Assembly (NCBI GenBank): GCA_039619475.1
Contig: CM077116.1
Span: 21,851,443 to 21,915,442, forward strand
Length of the DNA: 64,000 nucleotides
Reading direction: 5' to 3'
Source: Icerya purchasi
Taxonomy: Eukaryota; Arthropoda; Insecta; Hemiptera; Monophlebidae
Shown here: positions 1 to 11,882 of the stretch, piece after piece
Position numbering within the stretch: the stretch's first letter is position 1
Layout: every line of letters starts with the position of its first letter
Position numbers and translations under genes: made by a program
The notes under the pieces: generated by a model
The model's input: the letters and a program-made list of their open reading frames with translations, nothing else
Database searches by the model: none
What the model was told of the DNA's origin: nothing

Positions 1-350
1 AAAAATCTAGACATAAAGTGAACCGTGTACAACGAAGACATATAATGACACAATCACATAAAAATTTACGCTTTGTTGTCCGTTAAGTACAGATTAATAA
101 TTTCATCAATAATGTGATATGTTACGCACATCTTTTTAAAGGAATAAACTACTTCATGAGTTAATTTCCTATAAATGAAAAGGAGCACATTTTTGATACA
201 CACAATTGTCTCTATTCATGGGAGATTTTTTTAATTTTTCGTATCATACGAGAAATCATACGAAATTATAGATATTAAGAAACAGTGACAACCGAAAATG
301 TAACGTGAACATAAAGATAAACTTAATTTAATGCAGGATACGTAACTCAT
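1..350. other. AT-rich non-coding sequence
   Basis: No coding potential or recognisable repeat is visible here; probably intron or intergenic DNA. Confidence 0.4.
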
Positions 351-352
351 CA

Positions 353-550
353 TCATCTGGTGCAACAGTCCGTGAACTGGTTTGACCCTATGCTTCGTCT
401 TTTCCATTCGTATCGGTTATTGGTCGTCCTTTTCATTTCTGAGTAACTGGCGCAGCCGGAATCTCTTGTCAGCTTGCCTACCCAGCTTAATCGTGGCCTA
501 CCTCTTACACATCTTCCCGGGATGTATCCTTCCATTATATCCCGCAGCAA
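353..550 (-). pseudogene. LINE reverse transcriptase C-terminal fragment
   Basis: The minus strand encodes about 65 residues including DIMEGYIPGRCVRGRPRLSW and a following SYSEMKR segment. This matches the tail of non-LTR retrotransposon ORF2 proteins, where an (I/L)MxGKxxGxRxxGRPRxSW block ends the thumb/C-terminal region; the better preserved copy at 20858-22724 has the equivalent IMEGKLLGKRSKGRPQNSW. No RT core or endonuclease is present, so it is a truncated dead copy. The exact clade cannot be told from this piece. Confidence 0.7.
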
Positions 551-630
551 TCCTCCATATGATATTTTTAATTGTAAATTGTACTATAGACGTTGAACTG
601 CGCATAGCGTGTCTAGGGGATATCTATAAG

Positions 631-697
631 CAAGTAAAGTAGGTTCCATTTCCTTGGAAGGGTGTCGGGGATTGTGAAGTTAAGGTTCACGGTGTCT
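631..697 (-). repeat. SINE-1 3' fragment
   Basis: The stretch with gtaaagtaggttcc and gggattgtgaagttaaggtt is the same as the left part of the longer copies at 26429-26671 and 59381-59670. Read on the minus strand it is the 3' end of a tRNA-derived SINE, without the tRNA-like head. It lies just left of the mariner insertion. Confidence 0.65.
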
Positions 698-722
698 ATG
701 GCTCACAATAAAACGAAATATA

Positions 723-2015
723 CGAGGGTGGTTCAAATATAAACCGGAATTTTTAAATAAACGCGCGAAAAATTTATTGTGGAAAAAGTGGTTGCACTGG
801 CAGTTAGACCGGTTTGTTATGTAGAACAATTAGAACCGCGTAACCTCACTTTTTAGTGTAGTTAGAGCCATGAGTGAAAAAGAAGTACCAGTGTCTGTTG
901 CGCAACGCATCATTATTCGTTTTTTAGTCAAAGACGACGTAAAATCCGTGGAAATTTACCGAAAATTACGCGAACAGTTCGGGGATGAGTGTCTCTCCAA
1001 AACTCAAGTGTACGAGTGGTGTTCCGCGTTTCGAAAAGGACGTGAAGTGGTGTCAAACATAGCACATGCGCGGCGCCCAAAAACCAGCATTACAGATGAA
1101 CACATCAAAGCCATCGAACAACTCATTTTGGCTGACCGACGCGTCCGTGTACGCGATATGACCGACGAATTGGGCATCAGCATAGCTAGTATTGAGACAA
1201 TAATTCATGATCGGCTAAGTTATCGCAAAATTGCAGCCAGATGGGTGCCAAGACTTCTGAATTTTGAACAGAAATTCACTCGTTGGGAAGTTTGTACCCG
1301 TCTCCTGCAGCGGTATGAAGAGGAAGGAGAGAATTTATTGCGGCGAATATTCACCACGGACGAAACTTGGGTACACTACTATACGCCGGAGAGTAAACGC
1401 TCGTCTATGGAGTGGCGGAAGAAAAAAGAGGGAGCGCCAGTCAAAGCGAAGGTTACACAGTCAGCTGGGAAGATGTTGTGTACCGTGTTTTGGGACATGA
1501 AGGGAGTGATCGCAGTCGATTTCCTAACTGAACAACGTACTGTGACGGCGCAGTATTACAGTAACCTCCTAAAAAAACACAGTCAAACCGGCCTATCGAA
1601 CAAAAAGGCGCGAAATTCCGATCCGTAGTGCGATACTGCTTCAAGACAACGCCAGGCCACATACCGCTCGGCTCACGATGGAGACATTGGCCGAATTGGA
1701 CTGGGAAACACTTGAACATCCTCCTTACAGTCCAGATTTGTCGCCTTGTGATTATTATTTGTTTGGCCCGTTGAAAGAAGCACTTGGTGGACAACGTTTC
1801 GACAGCAACGATGAGGTGGAATCGTTCGTGCGCAAATGGCTATGTGACAAGCCGCGAGATTTTTACGAAAAAGGAATAAAAAAATTTCCGGAGAGGTGGA
1901 AAAAGTGCGTAGCGTGCGAGGGGGGTTATCTCGAAAAATTGTAAAAAATATGAGCACTGTAAGTTGAAATAAAAATTTTTATGACGAAATTCCGGTTTAT
2001 ATTTGAACCACCTCG
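723..2015 (+). mobile_element. mariner-family DNA transposon
   Basis: This is a 1293-bp element flanked by TA on both sides (721-722 and 2016-2017), the normal Tc1/mariner target duplication. The left end cgagggtggttcaaatataa is repeated inverted at the right end, with one extra g in the left copy; the match extends over about 29 bases. The transposase coding region lies between, on the plus strand, with about 150 bp of 5' leader and about 70 bp after the stop. Length and architecture are standard for mariner. The good match of the ends indicates a fairly recent insertion, but the transposase is broken. Confidence 0.93.
870..1944 (+). pseudogene. mariner transposase, one frameshift
   Basis: The ATG at 870 opens a 252-codon frame that ends at a stop near 1626; the rest of the protein continues in the next frame from about 1610 to the stop at 1944. 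The first part has the N-terminal helix-turn-helix (KTQVYEWCSAFRKGRE) and the first catalytic Asp in TTDETWVHYY. The second part has LLQDNARPHTA (second Asp) and YSPDLSPCDYYLF (third Asp), the mariner D,D34D triad. All three acidic residues are therefore present, and the only visible lesion is a one-base frameshift around 1598-1615, near an A-rich run. The protein would cut and paste the element at TA sites, but this copy should not give active enzyme. The short overlapping minus-strand frames are shadows. Confidence 0.92.
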
Positions 2016-2019
2016 TAGA

Positions 2020-2620
2020 ATTATTATTTTAAGATAATATAGCCTTCGCATGCTGGCTTCAGCAGAAAATTATGGTAATCGCCGATGGTGGTGTGTACTT
2101 TTAAGAAAAACTGTTGATCTATAGTAATCTTGACACAACCCGAATAAAACGATTACTATACCGATTTTGCTCGAACAAAAGTGCTTGATGAATTGAGCAT
2201 ATGACTGATACCAAGATTAAAAATTTCGGTGTACAAATATTAGATGCAAAGATCGCCTGGCGACATGACTGGTTGTAAGGACGCTGGGACAGCAATAAAA
2301 ACTGATTTAATATTTCACGATTTTGCCATTAATTTATTTACGCAGTAAATCGCAATTCTCAAAGTCGATATTAATAAAAAAAAAACCGCGCGAAGTCAAC
2401 AGCAAATACTTACACCTTTAATTGAGAGAGCAAAATCGAAACAATCAAGTTTTTCACTACTAAAATTATAGAAAGTTCTCTCGTTGAAAGTTACTACTTA
2501 CAAGAGAATGGTAGAGTATGATAGTGAGCAAAAAGTGAATCGGTGTTAAAAGGCTGAGACTGGGTAATTGTAACGAATTAAATATTTATGTATTTTTGAA
2601 ATAGTTTGCTTGCTGAAACC
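2020..2620. other. Non-coding sequence right of mariner
   Basis: AT-rich sequence with no frame of interest and no repeat that I recognise. Confidence 0.4.
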
Positions 2621-2639
2621 ATTCTAACCGAGCTTGAAT

Positions 2640-3120
2640 TTACGTTCGCGAAGTAATGCTTGAGGTATCCATGAAGTTTTACGGAGTGTGTACAGGACTA
2701 GTTGTAATTTTCCCAGCACCACCTGACGTGTATTCGTCCGAAGCTTTTGCACGTCCGGCACCGACACGAGAACCATGTGACTCCTTGAAAACTCTGATGT
2801 TCTAAGATTATGATTCTGACGCCAGCAAGTGCGCCACGGAATATTCAATAAACCGCCTCACTGTCAAACCACCCCGTTCTGCTTCATAACGACCTTCCCA
2901 ATACTTTCTTAGCCATTGCGAGGAATGCTCCGAGCGCCCGATTGACTCTAAACCCCGGAGCCAGCCAGGTGAACATTGATTACATGCTCCTCTGCAGTCG
3001 TCTGGGTACCGCACGCGCATGGCTCTTGATTAGCATCGAGACTGAACCTCATCTAATGGCTTTCGAAGGAGACTCGTCCAATAACCAACCTTAAAATCGA
3101 GCTGATTTCGTTTAATGACG
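2640..3120 (-). pseudogene. Possible LINE C-terminal relic
   Basis: On the minus strand around 2965-3050 one frame reads EPCACGTQTTAEEHV, which resembles the CxCG...EH(V) zinc-binding motif at the C-terminus of many R1/CR1/I-type LINE ORF2 proteins. Neighbouring frames (KVGYWTSLLRKPLDEVQ just upstream) are also open but interrupted. Base composition is more GC-rich than the flanks. The frame is broken in several places and no RT motif is visible. It could instead be an unrelated degenerate gene; identification is weak. Confidence 0.3.
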
Positions 3121-3124
3121 ATGC

Positions 3125-4095
3125 GTGGTCATTCTATATGGATGTCAAAGTAAATCTATATATTTTACTCTTGCAAAGTCGGAATTTGCCCATTGTTCAG
3201 TAAGTGATATTTTCAACTTTAAGTAAACGGGACGCGTGTTAATTATGATTAATCGATTTTGATTTTCTACAACTTGCACGGTTTTTTTTAAACATTTTAC
3301 GTGACTTCGGAGTTATCTGGTTGTTTTATTTAGGTGCCGATGAGTTGAAAATATTGTTGCGGCGTCAGTAAAAACGCGGTTGTACTATGATTAACTAGGA
3401 AGTCTGATGTATTTCTTTAGTATAATATTTTTGGTAAGGAGTACAGCCGTGTTGCTGACAATAGAGCGCTATATTAGAGGAAAAATTAGAACCAGAGGAC
3501 TCCAATCAACATTATAAGTCAGCGTAATTGTTAGTTTTCTTTTTTCTTCTTTTTCGGAAAAAAATACTTTTTTATATTTGCCGAGGTAACAGAACTTAAA
3601 TTCAGTATCCTCAACAAAGAACCGCTGCCTAACCAACTAGCATTACCGCAGTTAATTAATCAAATAAACGTTTTAAAAAAAATCTTTGTTCCGTTTACTT
3701 TATTAGGAACTTTTCAACTGCAGCGTTTTCTTCTGTTATTTAAGTCACGTGTACACACAATATTAATTATTCTCGCCCTATCTTTCACAAATGGCCACTA
3801 AAATAAGCTTTTTCCTTTTTAGATTTGAAAAGTAAATATAGCCAACGAAATTCGTTTTCTTCCGTTTCTTCTTAAATTGCAGCAAATCTTTCTTTAGTCG
3901 AAAATTTTCTTTACAAAGAACTCTCTGTGTGTTTATTATGGCGAATTTTTATTATATCTTCTTTTTCTTCTTTTGTTTTCTTGTAAAAGCGGTTTATATT
4001 TTAATTTTTTCACTTTTTACTATTTTCTTTGTAAAAATGCTGGACATTCGTTAACGGAAGCTCAATTAACTCTGTCCAATTTAAAGAAACTTGTT
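3125..4095. other. Non-coding AT-rich sequence
   Basis: T-rich and A-rich tracts, no supported coding segment. Possibly intronic. Confidence 0.4.
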
Positions 4096-4099
4096 CTGT

Positions 4100-4372
4100 C
4101 AAGTGTGTGCTTTACAAAAATAATTTTGTCCTCTTCATCCACCAGGGAATAATTACATCTGTGACGCTAATCATGTGTTTTTTGAGTGCTCGGCATTATT
4201 CAATGAACAATCCGTACTATACTCTAATTTACTATAACTCAATGCTCCCGCACCTTACAATATTTCGTCGATACTGTCGTTCCCAAACCAGGCCATTTTT
4301 CCAATAATTGCATCCTTCCTTTACTCAATAGCGAATAGAATTAAAATTTAAGTTATTTAAAAAAAAAAAAAA
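4100..4372 (+). pseudogene. LINE-A copy A1, extreme C-terminus
   Basis: In the frame of 4160 the sequence gives CPLHPP, then CDANHVFFECSALFNEQ, then SILSFP...ASFLYSIANRI and a stop, closely matching the C-terminal C-x3-NH-x3-EC zinc motif and tail of the other LINE-A copies (for example CDSNHILFECSTL in the 11.9-kb copy). One in-frame TAA breaks it. An A run at 4359-4372 is the probable poly(A) tail. It is a severely 5'-truncated retrotransposition product on the plus strand. Confidence 0.78.
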
Positions 4373-4374
4373 TT

Positions 4375-5105
4375 CTACACATGCTTTAAGACTATACTTT
4401 CATGTTTAACAGTCAATATGTGTAATAGCGCCAGTATACCTAGAATACCGGTCTTTTTTTCCATATAATGCGTTTTATCGATGTATAACCATAACATATA
4501 CATAATGGTTAAGAAATTCCAATTAAGTTTACGGTGTCACATTAGTCCCATTTTACTGTCTTCTATTTTAAATTAATTGCCTTATTCTATTTACTTAATA
4601 CTAATAACTTTTAGTATATATATGTAACTGTAACTTTCTTTAACTTTCATTTTTTTATACTTAATTATTTTGTAATATTTGCTTAGACGTAAAAACTTTA
4701 ATACAAATGCATTTATATTCCGTTTACGATCGATAACAGTAAATTTATATAAATTCTTATTCATGAGCTTGTCTATTTTACAATCAAATTTTTCATTATT
4801 GCTATTGCATCCATGTTGTAGGAATTCTAAAATAAAATAGTAGTAGAAAATAATGAATTTATAACGAAAAACCTTTAACCGAGATATAGAAAAAAAAAAA
4901 AAAAATCGCTTAATACGAGAAAATAGTTTAATAAAAGAATATAGTCGTTTAAGTATTTAAAACGAGTTCCGAGCAGTTTGCGATCCATTGGGACAATTCC
5001 CTGAACACACTTTCATTACTCATAAACGCATGATTTTGAAATAATGCAAATATATGACGGTATTTTCATACTATCCTTAACGTAAGAATATATATATATA
5101 TATAT
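4375..5105. other. Non-coding AT-rich sequence with TA-rich end
   Basis: Contains several A runs and a short (TA)n tract at about 5088-5120 that abuts the Helitron-like element. No coding evidence. Confidence 0.4.
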
Positions 5106-5109
5106 CTTA

Positions 5110-6069
5110 ATATATATATTTCTTCTGTGCGTGTGTATATGACTGAACTCCTCCTAAACGGCTGGACAGATTTTAATGAAATTTTTTGTGTGTGTTCAAG
5201 TAGATTCGAGAATGGTTTAGATTCACAATTCGGTCCATTACAAAATGTTTTTACGAATTTATGAAGAAAATTCATTTTTTTTTGCCGTTTTTGGTCCAAA
5301 AGGGGGGTTTAAATAATTTTTTAACCGTAATTTTTGAATTTCCATAAAGGGCTCCTGTGTTTTGTTTTATATTTGAAATTTCGCTTTTAAAGAGTTATCT
5401 GGTGACGAATTACGAATTTTTTAAGGGTATTCGTTCTGAATTCCATATTATGTATTCTAGAGGTTTTTTTACCGCCCAGGGTAATCGCTCAGTTTAAAGT
5501 TGTAAATTGTCACAGATAGAAGTTTAATTGCAATTTATGATCCAATTGCGATAAGTCGAACCGTTTCTGAACTATAACAGAAATAAATATTTTTTGTCGT
5601 TCCTGAACTATCTTATTGGGATTCCGTCGTTTATAGTGTGTACGGAATCTTAAAAATCGGTATAAATTTACTTTAAGAAATTAGAGATCATTAGAAACAC
5701 GTTTTTTCGTGTATAGCCCATCTCATCAGCTAACTGCATAGAGTACACACTTTATTAAAAAGTATATAAATTGAGTGTGTGCTCTGTGTTGTTAGCTGAT
5801 GATATAGCCCGAAAAAACATGTTTCCAAAGTACATTAAATTTTTAATATAAATTTATACTGATTATTGTTATTAGAGTTAATAATGCCTTGCTGCCGCGT
5901 AAATTACATTCATTTCAAAATATTTGTCTTTTTGATTTTGGCACATTTATTGAACTTAATTCATTTTCAGTATTAATTTTTTCTTAATAAAAAACTGAAT
6001 TTAATTCAGCTAATAAGTTAACACAAAATTTACTTTCTAAGGCGGTACGAAGTTCGCCGGGTCAGCTAG
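5110..6069 (+). mobile_element. Helitron-like non-autonomous element, copy 1
   Basis: The left part begins near tcttctgtgcgtgtgtatat followed by actgaactcctcctaaacgg. The right end is aaggcggtacgaagttcgcc, then gggtcagctag, finishing in CTAG at 6066-6069 with a T following. A TC start, a GC-rich short palindrome (GGCG...CGCC) a few bases before a CTRR terminus, and an A/T insertion site are Helitron hallmarks. A second copy with the same right end lies inverted at 32815 onward. No Rep/helicase ORF is present, so it would be non-autonomous. The class is inferred from the ends only; the exact left boundary is unclear because of the flanking TA tract. Confidence 0.55.
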
Positions 6070-6375
6070 TATATTTATATATACGTACATTGTATGAATT
6101 AAGTGTAACTCTTTTATGTAACGGAATGTTTCCCGAAATAGCTACTCAAACGCTAAATTGAAAAAATGCATAAGCAATCAAAACCGATTCTTCTATGTAT
6201 ACGAATTATCGAAGTCCGCGAAATCGAGTTGGATATGTATATGCATGAAACCATTCTGCAAGTCACAATTTTTAACGAATCTTATCACTTTTTTAAATTA
6301 TCTATTCTATCGTGTAATAAAAGTTTATTGAATTTCGTGGCAGTTTTTAGTAATTAAATTTTTATTTATCCGCAG

Positions 6376-6441
6376 GTAAGAAGAAAGAACTAATGCAGCT
6401 TGCAACAACATCGTCAAGCGCTCATCCACATTCATATTCAG
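6376..6441 (+). CDS. Candidate 66-bp coding exon
   Basis: A good acceptor (tttatttatccgcag, ending 6375) and a consensus donor (gtgagtat from 6442) bracket a 66-base segment. With two leading bases completing a split codon it is open: KKKELMQLATTSSSAHPHSYS, leaving one trailing base. The peptide is basic at the start, then Ser/Thr/His-rich, which would fit a segment just inside a membrane or a disordered region. No domain is recognisable. It might belong to the same plus-strand gene as the exons at 50591 and 63155, but the phase to the 50591 exon fits only if the acceptor two bases further in is used or another exon intervenes. Confidence 0.45.
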
Positions 6442-6449
6442 GTGAGTAT

Positions 6450-7185
6450 ATTAATGATTCTTAATACAACTACCTTCGAATCTCTCATCGAAATTTCTTT
6501 AAAAAAAAAAAAATTAATTAGATACCGCTTATAATGTAAACACCTTTTTTTCCCATATATTCAAGTTCCACTTATTAGTCATCTTTTCTAACTCATCAAA
6601 GGCGTTCAACAAAATCGCAGCACATAAAATTGCAAAGAAATTATCCCGTTGAAACTTTTGTGTAAATCTGACATAATTTATTCAAAATTTTCTCACTAAC
6701 TGAAACTTTTTCGTATGGATTGGTAAAAATTCGTCGTCCAAACGGTCTTTAATGAATTGAGTTACACGGAACTTAGTGTGAAGTCCGATATTCTTCAACA
6801 TCGTCATCAATGACTTAGTCGATACTATCCATTCATTAGCGCGAAGCCTAATGTTTGCCGGCCATTTGATAAATATCCTCCGAATATTCTTCGCTGGTTT
6901 CTTTTGGCCAATATTGCGGTACAGTTTAATGCTTATGGTTTCTTAACGCTTTCGGTAAATCCACCATCAACTTCGTAATCGATCCGGGCCATCTTTGAAA
7001 CCATCTTATCTGTAATAAGTATACCAAAGGAGCAATCATTTAAGAGCTCAAATGCACTGACGCTGCCGTGGGGAACAACTTAATGAACTTGACTTATCAA
7101 TACTCAAATTGAGAAGGAATACCTTTATTTACTTCATTCAATACCTTCACCGTTAAAAAAAATCAAACAAAAATTTATCGTTTAG
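6450..7185. other. Non-coding sequence
   Basis: No supported coding region; mostly AT-rich with short open frames that resemble nothing known. The right part may include decayed LINE sequence leading into the RNase H fragment. Confidence 0.35.
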
Positions 7186-7189
7186 ACTT

Positions 7190-7700
7190 CGGTATCATTC
7201 GTACTTCATACTCATACATCAAAATTCGTACATTTGTTGGGTGCTCTGTTGTCAAGAATGGATTCATTTCTATTCGCTACTTACTCCCAGAATCATTTCC
7301 CATTCTTTCCGCTGAGTTATATATTATCTTCCTTGTCATCGAATCCTTCATAAACTCCAACCTACATCAAGCGATGATTATATCCTCAGATTCATTATTA
7401 GCTTTCAACATTATAGCTAAAGTGTTCAACCACGATAAATATCCAGTGGCCAAAGAAATTGTTAAATTAATATTGGCAGGTTACCTTGGACAGTATCGTT
7501 GTTCCCGCGGATTCCCGCCCATGCCAGTGTTCACTGGAACGAGCCGGCAAACAAAGTGGCAAAAGAGACTACCACAGATCTGCTAGTATCAAACGTTTCA
7601 GATCCTTAGTCAGACCTGAAGAAACTCATCAAATCAGGCTTACAGTCCCTATGGTAGAAAAATGGCAGTTAATTCTGCATACAATAAGCTTCCTCATACC
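7190..7700 (+). pseudogene. LINE RNase H domain fragment
   Basis: One plus frame through the ATG at 7374 reads VGCSVVKNG, LSAELYIIF and SSDSLLAFNIIAKVF, the beta-strand/Glu/Asp blocks of a retrotransposon RNase H. After a frameshift near 7495 a neighbouring frame gives IPAHASVHWNEPANKVAKE, the (W)IPAHxGVxxNExAD-like final block. This domain order is typical of I, R1 and LOA-like LINE ORF2. It is not the LINE-A family, whose last block reads WIPGHVGIEGNE. Frameshifts and a stop show it is dead. Confidence 0.75.
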
Positions 7701-7997
7701 AAGTCCTCTATCTAGCTGTGAAAAACTTTTCTTTCAAAATCAAAGAGACGATATAGCCGTCAGAAGATTTTAGTTAGATTACACGCGGCTTACATAATAT
7801 GGTATACCAACTCAACCGTACCGAAGCTTCGCTATGTGCAGTAGCGTTATCCTTCCAATTACCATATTCTCACTAAATGCCCTCAATTTTCCTTCTTGTC
7901 TAACTTGATCCTATTCCTTCACAATTCTTATCTATATTCCCTAGTTCAATCCTTTCTTTTTCTTTCGTACTTTTAGTCATAGTTGCTGCGCACGTAC

Positions 7998-7999
<2 letters not shown>

Positions 8000-8035
<36 letters not shown>

Positions 8036-8043
8036 TAATAATT
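8000..8043. repeat. (TAA)n microsatellite
   Basis: About 14 trinucleotide units with one interruption (aac). Confidence 0.9.
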
Positions 8044-8316
8044 AAATTTCAGAAAAAAGATAAAATGTGTTCTATAAAAATTTTTCTAATTTCTCTTTCT
8101 CAGATATAAAATTGTTGTCACAGATATAAAATTTTTTACTTTTATCAACTGATCCGACCTATTCATCGGTTCTTTTCGAACAATTTTATCAAAACCACGT
8201 ACTGAAATAAAAAAAAAAAAGAAAGTTTTCTCGCCATTGAGACGACTTAGTCAAGAGATTTGAAAGAAAATAAAAACAAATATGACTTACCCGACAAGCA
8301 GCTCTGAAGAAATAAA

Positions 8317-9924
8317 ATGAATGATTGTATAAATCGTTTCTCCTTTCTCGAGCACATTAACTACCTTCATATGTCAGTAAATAAAAGACTAAATCTCTTT
8401 AAATCTATTTCATCAACAAGGTGGGGAGGAGATCCTAGTACCTTAATTGTCCTTTATAAATCTATAGTACGTTCCAAATTAGATTATTGTTCGTTTATCT
8501 ATGGTAACTCCTCTAGATCTCTCCTTTGTAAACTGGATCGGGTCCAGAATTGCTTCCTTCGTTTATGTCTAGGAGCCCTTAAATCAACTCCCATTCCTAC
8601 AATACATGCTGAATGCAATGTTCTCCCTTTACCAATCCGTAGATCTCACTTGGGATATCGCTTTCTTTTAAAACGGCTTCCAGTTTCTTCCTCAAAACTT
8701 ATTTCATCCTACTCCACCCTACTTCAGAATTGGCGATTCACTTCCAAAAAAATTCCCCTTCTTTCTCATATCTCAAATCGACTTGTTAAATTTCTTCCAC
8801 AAATTATAATACATAATAAACTTCCTTACTTTACCTTTCATTTTACAACTTTCTCTTTCCTCCTAATCTATCTTTGTTGTCCACTTACTCTAAATCCCTT
8901 CCACAACATAATCAAGATTTCCTTAACACTATTAACTCTCTATTTCCTTTTCATTCTCTTCTTTATACTGACGGATCGAAGGGTCCTCACGGCGTTGGAG
9001 CATCCTTCCTATATGCTGTTCACAACTACTTTGAAAGTTATAAACTTCCTCCAACTTGCTCTATTTTCTTTGCAGAATCGGTTGCGATATTAAGAGCCAT
9101 TCTTTACATATCCTTAATACGAGACAATAATAAATTCCTAATTATCTCTGATGCTAAAAGTGTTTTACAAACTATCTCATCTGTTTTTCCTCATCCTTCT
9201 TGTGATCCAATCATTCTTCGTATTCGCTCGATTATCCATAAAACTTACCACATTCAGATCGAGTTCCTTTGGATTCCAGGCCATGTTGGTATAGAAGGAA
9301 ACGAAAGAGTTGATCAGTTGTCTCGTGGTGCAGCTGTTAATGGACTCCCCATTAATAAGTTCACTGCTAATAATTTACTTGCATTATCTAAAAAATTCCA
9401 TTATAGGTTTTGGTCAGACTCATATCCTTCCTCCTTTTCTAACCAATTTTTCCTTTATCTTTCTATTCAGCCATATATTCCAGTTAATCCTTAGTTCCAT
9501 GAATTTCCGTCCTTGCAGCGCTATTTTATTTCCTCTTTATGTCGATTGCGTTTCGATCATAGTTTGCTTCCTTCATCTCGCTATCGAGTTTCACTTTCAG
9601 ACTCTCCTTACTGTCCGCTATATCCTCCAAATGATGTCCACAAATGTAATTCTAACCACATTCTTTTCGAATGTTCCACACTGTCGTCTGAACGTTTCCT
9701 TCTTTACTCTCAACTTCTGAGACTTAATATTCCTGCTCCCTATAGTGCTGCATCTGTTCTCTCCTTTCCTTCGTTAACTGTTGTCGCTCCCCTTGTATCC
9801 TTCATTGATGCGATATCTGACCGCGTACGAATCTGAATAATTAATTCAGCAATACTTTCCTTTCTTGTCGAACATGGGTCACAATGCTCTTTGTCAGCGA
9901 GTCCAGAGAAAAAAAAAAAAAAAA
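8317..9924 (+). pseudogene. LINE-A copy A2 (RT thumb, RNase H, zinc tail)
   Basis: This is the longest plus-strand LINE-A copy. 8317-8860 encodes the region after the RT core (YKSIVRSKLDYCSFIYG, LDRVQNCFLRLCLGALKSTP). After a frameshift near 8870 the next frame gives the RNase H: LYTDGSKGPHGVGASFLY, ISDAKSVLQTI, LWIPGHVGIEGNERVDQL. After another shift near 9490 come RLRFDHSLLPSSRYRVS, CNSNHILFECSTLSSE and the tail ISDRVRI ending at 9836. An A run at 9909-9924 is the poly(A) tail. The RT catalytic part and endonuclease are missing by 5' truncation. The RNase H residues D, D and H are visible, but two frameshifts inactivate it. Confidence 0.88.
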
Positions 9925-9929
9925 TTACA

Positions 9930-10120
9930 AAGATAATAAGCAGATGTTCTTATTTGAAATGTTTTTAAAGGTTTTTAAAATTTATTTTTCACTTTTATCG
10001 ATAATAAATTTAATATTCATCTCGTGTTTTTTCTCTCTCTCTCTCTACTATCTACTCGCTTGCCGTGTATAATTGCCAGGGTCATTACGGCTCAGCGAGC
10101 ATAAGAATCATTATAGTTTA
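9930..10120. other. Spacer between two LINE copies
   Basis: T-rich spacer with a short (TC)n run at about 10032-10046; nothing coding. Confidence 0.4.
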
Positions 10121-10124
10121 TCTA

Positions 10125-11400
10125 AAAGGTTATTTGTGTTGAGAAAAGTTAGGGCTGTCTGAACCTGTTCTAGGCGATTGGCTAAGAGAATGTGTAAATG
10201 GTTTGTTCTTATTTCTACTTAAACGTTTACATTGTTTCGAGATGTGCTCAACAGAAGATACCACAGCTGCATTGCAAAATGGGCAAGAAGTCGGTGGAGG
10301 GGCCCCCTGAAGAATATGATCGTGGGATACGGATGTGCGTCCCAGTCTCAACCTATAAAGAACAGAGAATTCTTTTTTGGACATTTGGATCAGTGGCCAC
10401 CAAAGTTCAGTATTCAGTTTGATATTCCTTAGAAAGGTTACTTGTTGGGACCAAGATGAAATCCAATGTTCATTCATATTTCTATGTAGAAAGGAAACTA
10501 TTGCTGGTGATGGGACATCAAATGGCATAGGAGCAGACAATGTTGCCTTGGCGAGCCAGTCTACACATTCGTTTCCGGGTATTCCAACATGTATCGGCAC
10601 CCAAAGGAACCCTACTTACATCCCCTCTTGGTGAAGACGATGCGCCGTAGATCTTATTTTGTGTACTAGTGGACCAGTTATAATAAGCGACCGAATAGCT
10701 TGCAAGGAGCCAGAGAATCTGTAATAATTATATATTGTTAGTTATCAGACTCACACCACTAGCATGCTTCCAATCCAAAGAGGATTCCATATAGCTCAGC
10801 TTCCAATGCGGAGCAGTAATCATGTAGCCTCATTGATTGAACTTCATCTGAAATTAAGTAAGCACATGCTGTGGGAGGACATTATCCCGGCGACATCTGC
10901 TATCGCTCCATCTGTATAAACGTGTGTGTGGCATGTATAAGTTTGTATTTTTTCAATGGCTTTCTGGCGAGTTGTATATTGGTTCTCATTAGATGTACGG
11001 TAGTTCAAGAGTAATAAGTCTACAATCAATGACGTATATTCCCATAGTGGTTCTTTTGGGACAGGAGATCCAAATTGTATCTGATATTTTTTTCAGTCAA
11101 GAAATTTAGGATATTAGGTATTGGATCATTTTGAAAGGATGAAGGAGGAATAGTAGTGTTCCTTGAGAGATGGTAATGTTGATACCAGTATAGGTGATCA
11201 TGGGAGGTGTAGAAGTTAAAGATGTAGGATAATGGAGGGATTCCTGCTAGCACACAGACACCTTCCGTGGGGTATTTTCGATGCGCCACAAGGATGGTCT
11301 TTAAAGCAGCGTGATGGATTTTTTCGAGTGATTTTATGAGCTGTTTACTAGTGTTTGGGTGTTCACATTTTGTTTAATTGTATTTTCATTAAGAGCAATC
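10125..11400 (-). pseudogene. LINE-B copy B1 (RNase H and zinc tail)
   Basis: On the minus strand 11400 to 11030 encodes EKIHHAALKTILVAHRKYP and the linker (PIPNILNFLTEKNIRYNL) that aligns with PLPEILVLLSQHNVSVIL of copy B2 at 37.2 kb. Then HVYTDGA (RNase H first Asp) near 10920, HVGIPGNECVDWLAKATL near 10560-10600, and LNTELWWPLIQMSKKEF, YRLRLGRTSVSHDHILQG and CPFCNAAVVSSVEHISKQC at 10170-10420. The C-x2-C...H...C tail is the C-terminal zinc motif of RNase H-bearing LINEs. Frames change between segments, so it is a relic, truncated before the RT core. Confidence 0.82.
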
Positions 11401-11464
11401 TTGTAAGAGGCCCCTTCTCCTCTGCCAGCACGTGCGCTGACTTTTAAACCAGCATCCATATTGA

Positions 11465-11836
11465 AGCCTTAGGAAACAAATACAGTTCGGTAGTAAGAAC
11501 GCACACAGTACATCAGGTAATCTTCGCACCAGTTCGCAGTACTCACCTCAACTTCCAGCATCCGCAACCCCGAAATTGACAAAACCGAGTCATCAAACAG
11601 AACATCCTGTCAATGTGCACGCATGCAGCATAAACTCTTCTGTTAGTAATAGTCTAAATGGCTTATTTATTTTAAATATTTTATTGATAATTCCTCCGAT
11701 ATTACTTCTAGCAACAAAACGAGATAAAACTAACAGTTTCCTGTCTTATCCACAGCATCTATTCTACCAAAAAGAAACAGAGTCCAACTCTAATACTACA
11801 AGGACCCCAATAGTAGCAAGTAGTCAAAAATTATAA
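11465..11836 (+). other. Open frame of unknown nature, possibly LINE ORF1 remnant
   Basis: One plus frame is open for about 124 codons to the TAA at 11836 (an ATG occurs at 11576). The first half is Ser/Thr/Pro/Gln-rich (SQYSPQLPASATPKLTKPS), the middle is hydrophobic (NILLIIPPILLLA), and the end is Ser/Thr/Asn-rich. There is no zinc knuckle or other motif. Lying between two LINE copies, it may be part of an ORF1 or simply chance. No function is assigned. Confidence 0.25.
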
Positions 11837-11882
11837 AATGTGGAGAGAAATTTTGTGGAAATGGAGCTGAATACAATTTATC

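Noticed and set aside
1678..1957. Minus-strand ORFs overlapping the mariner transposase
   Set aside because: Antisense shadows of the transposase 3' half.
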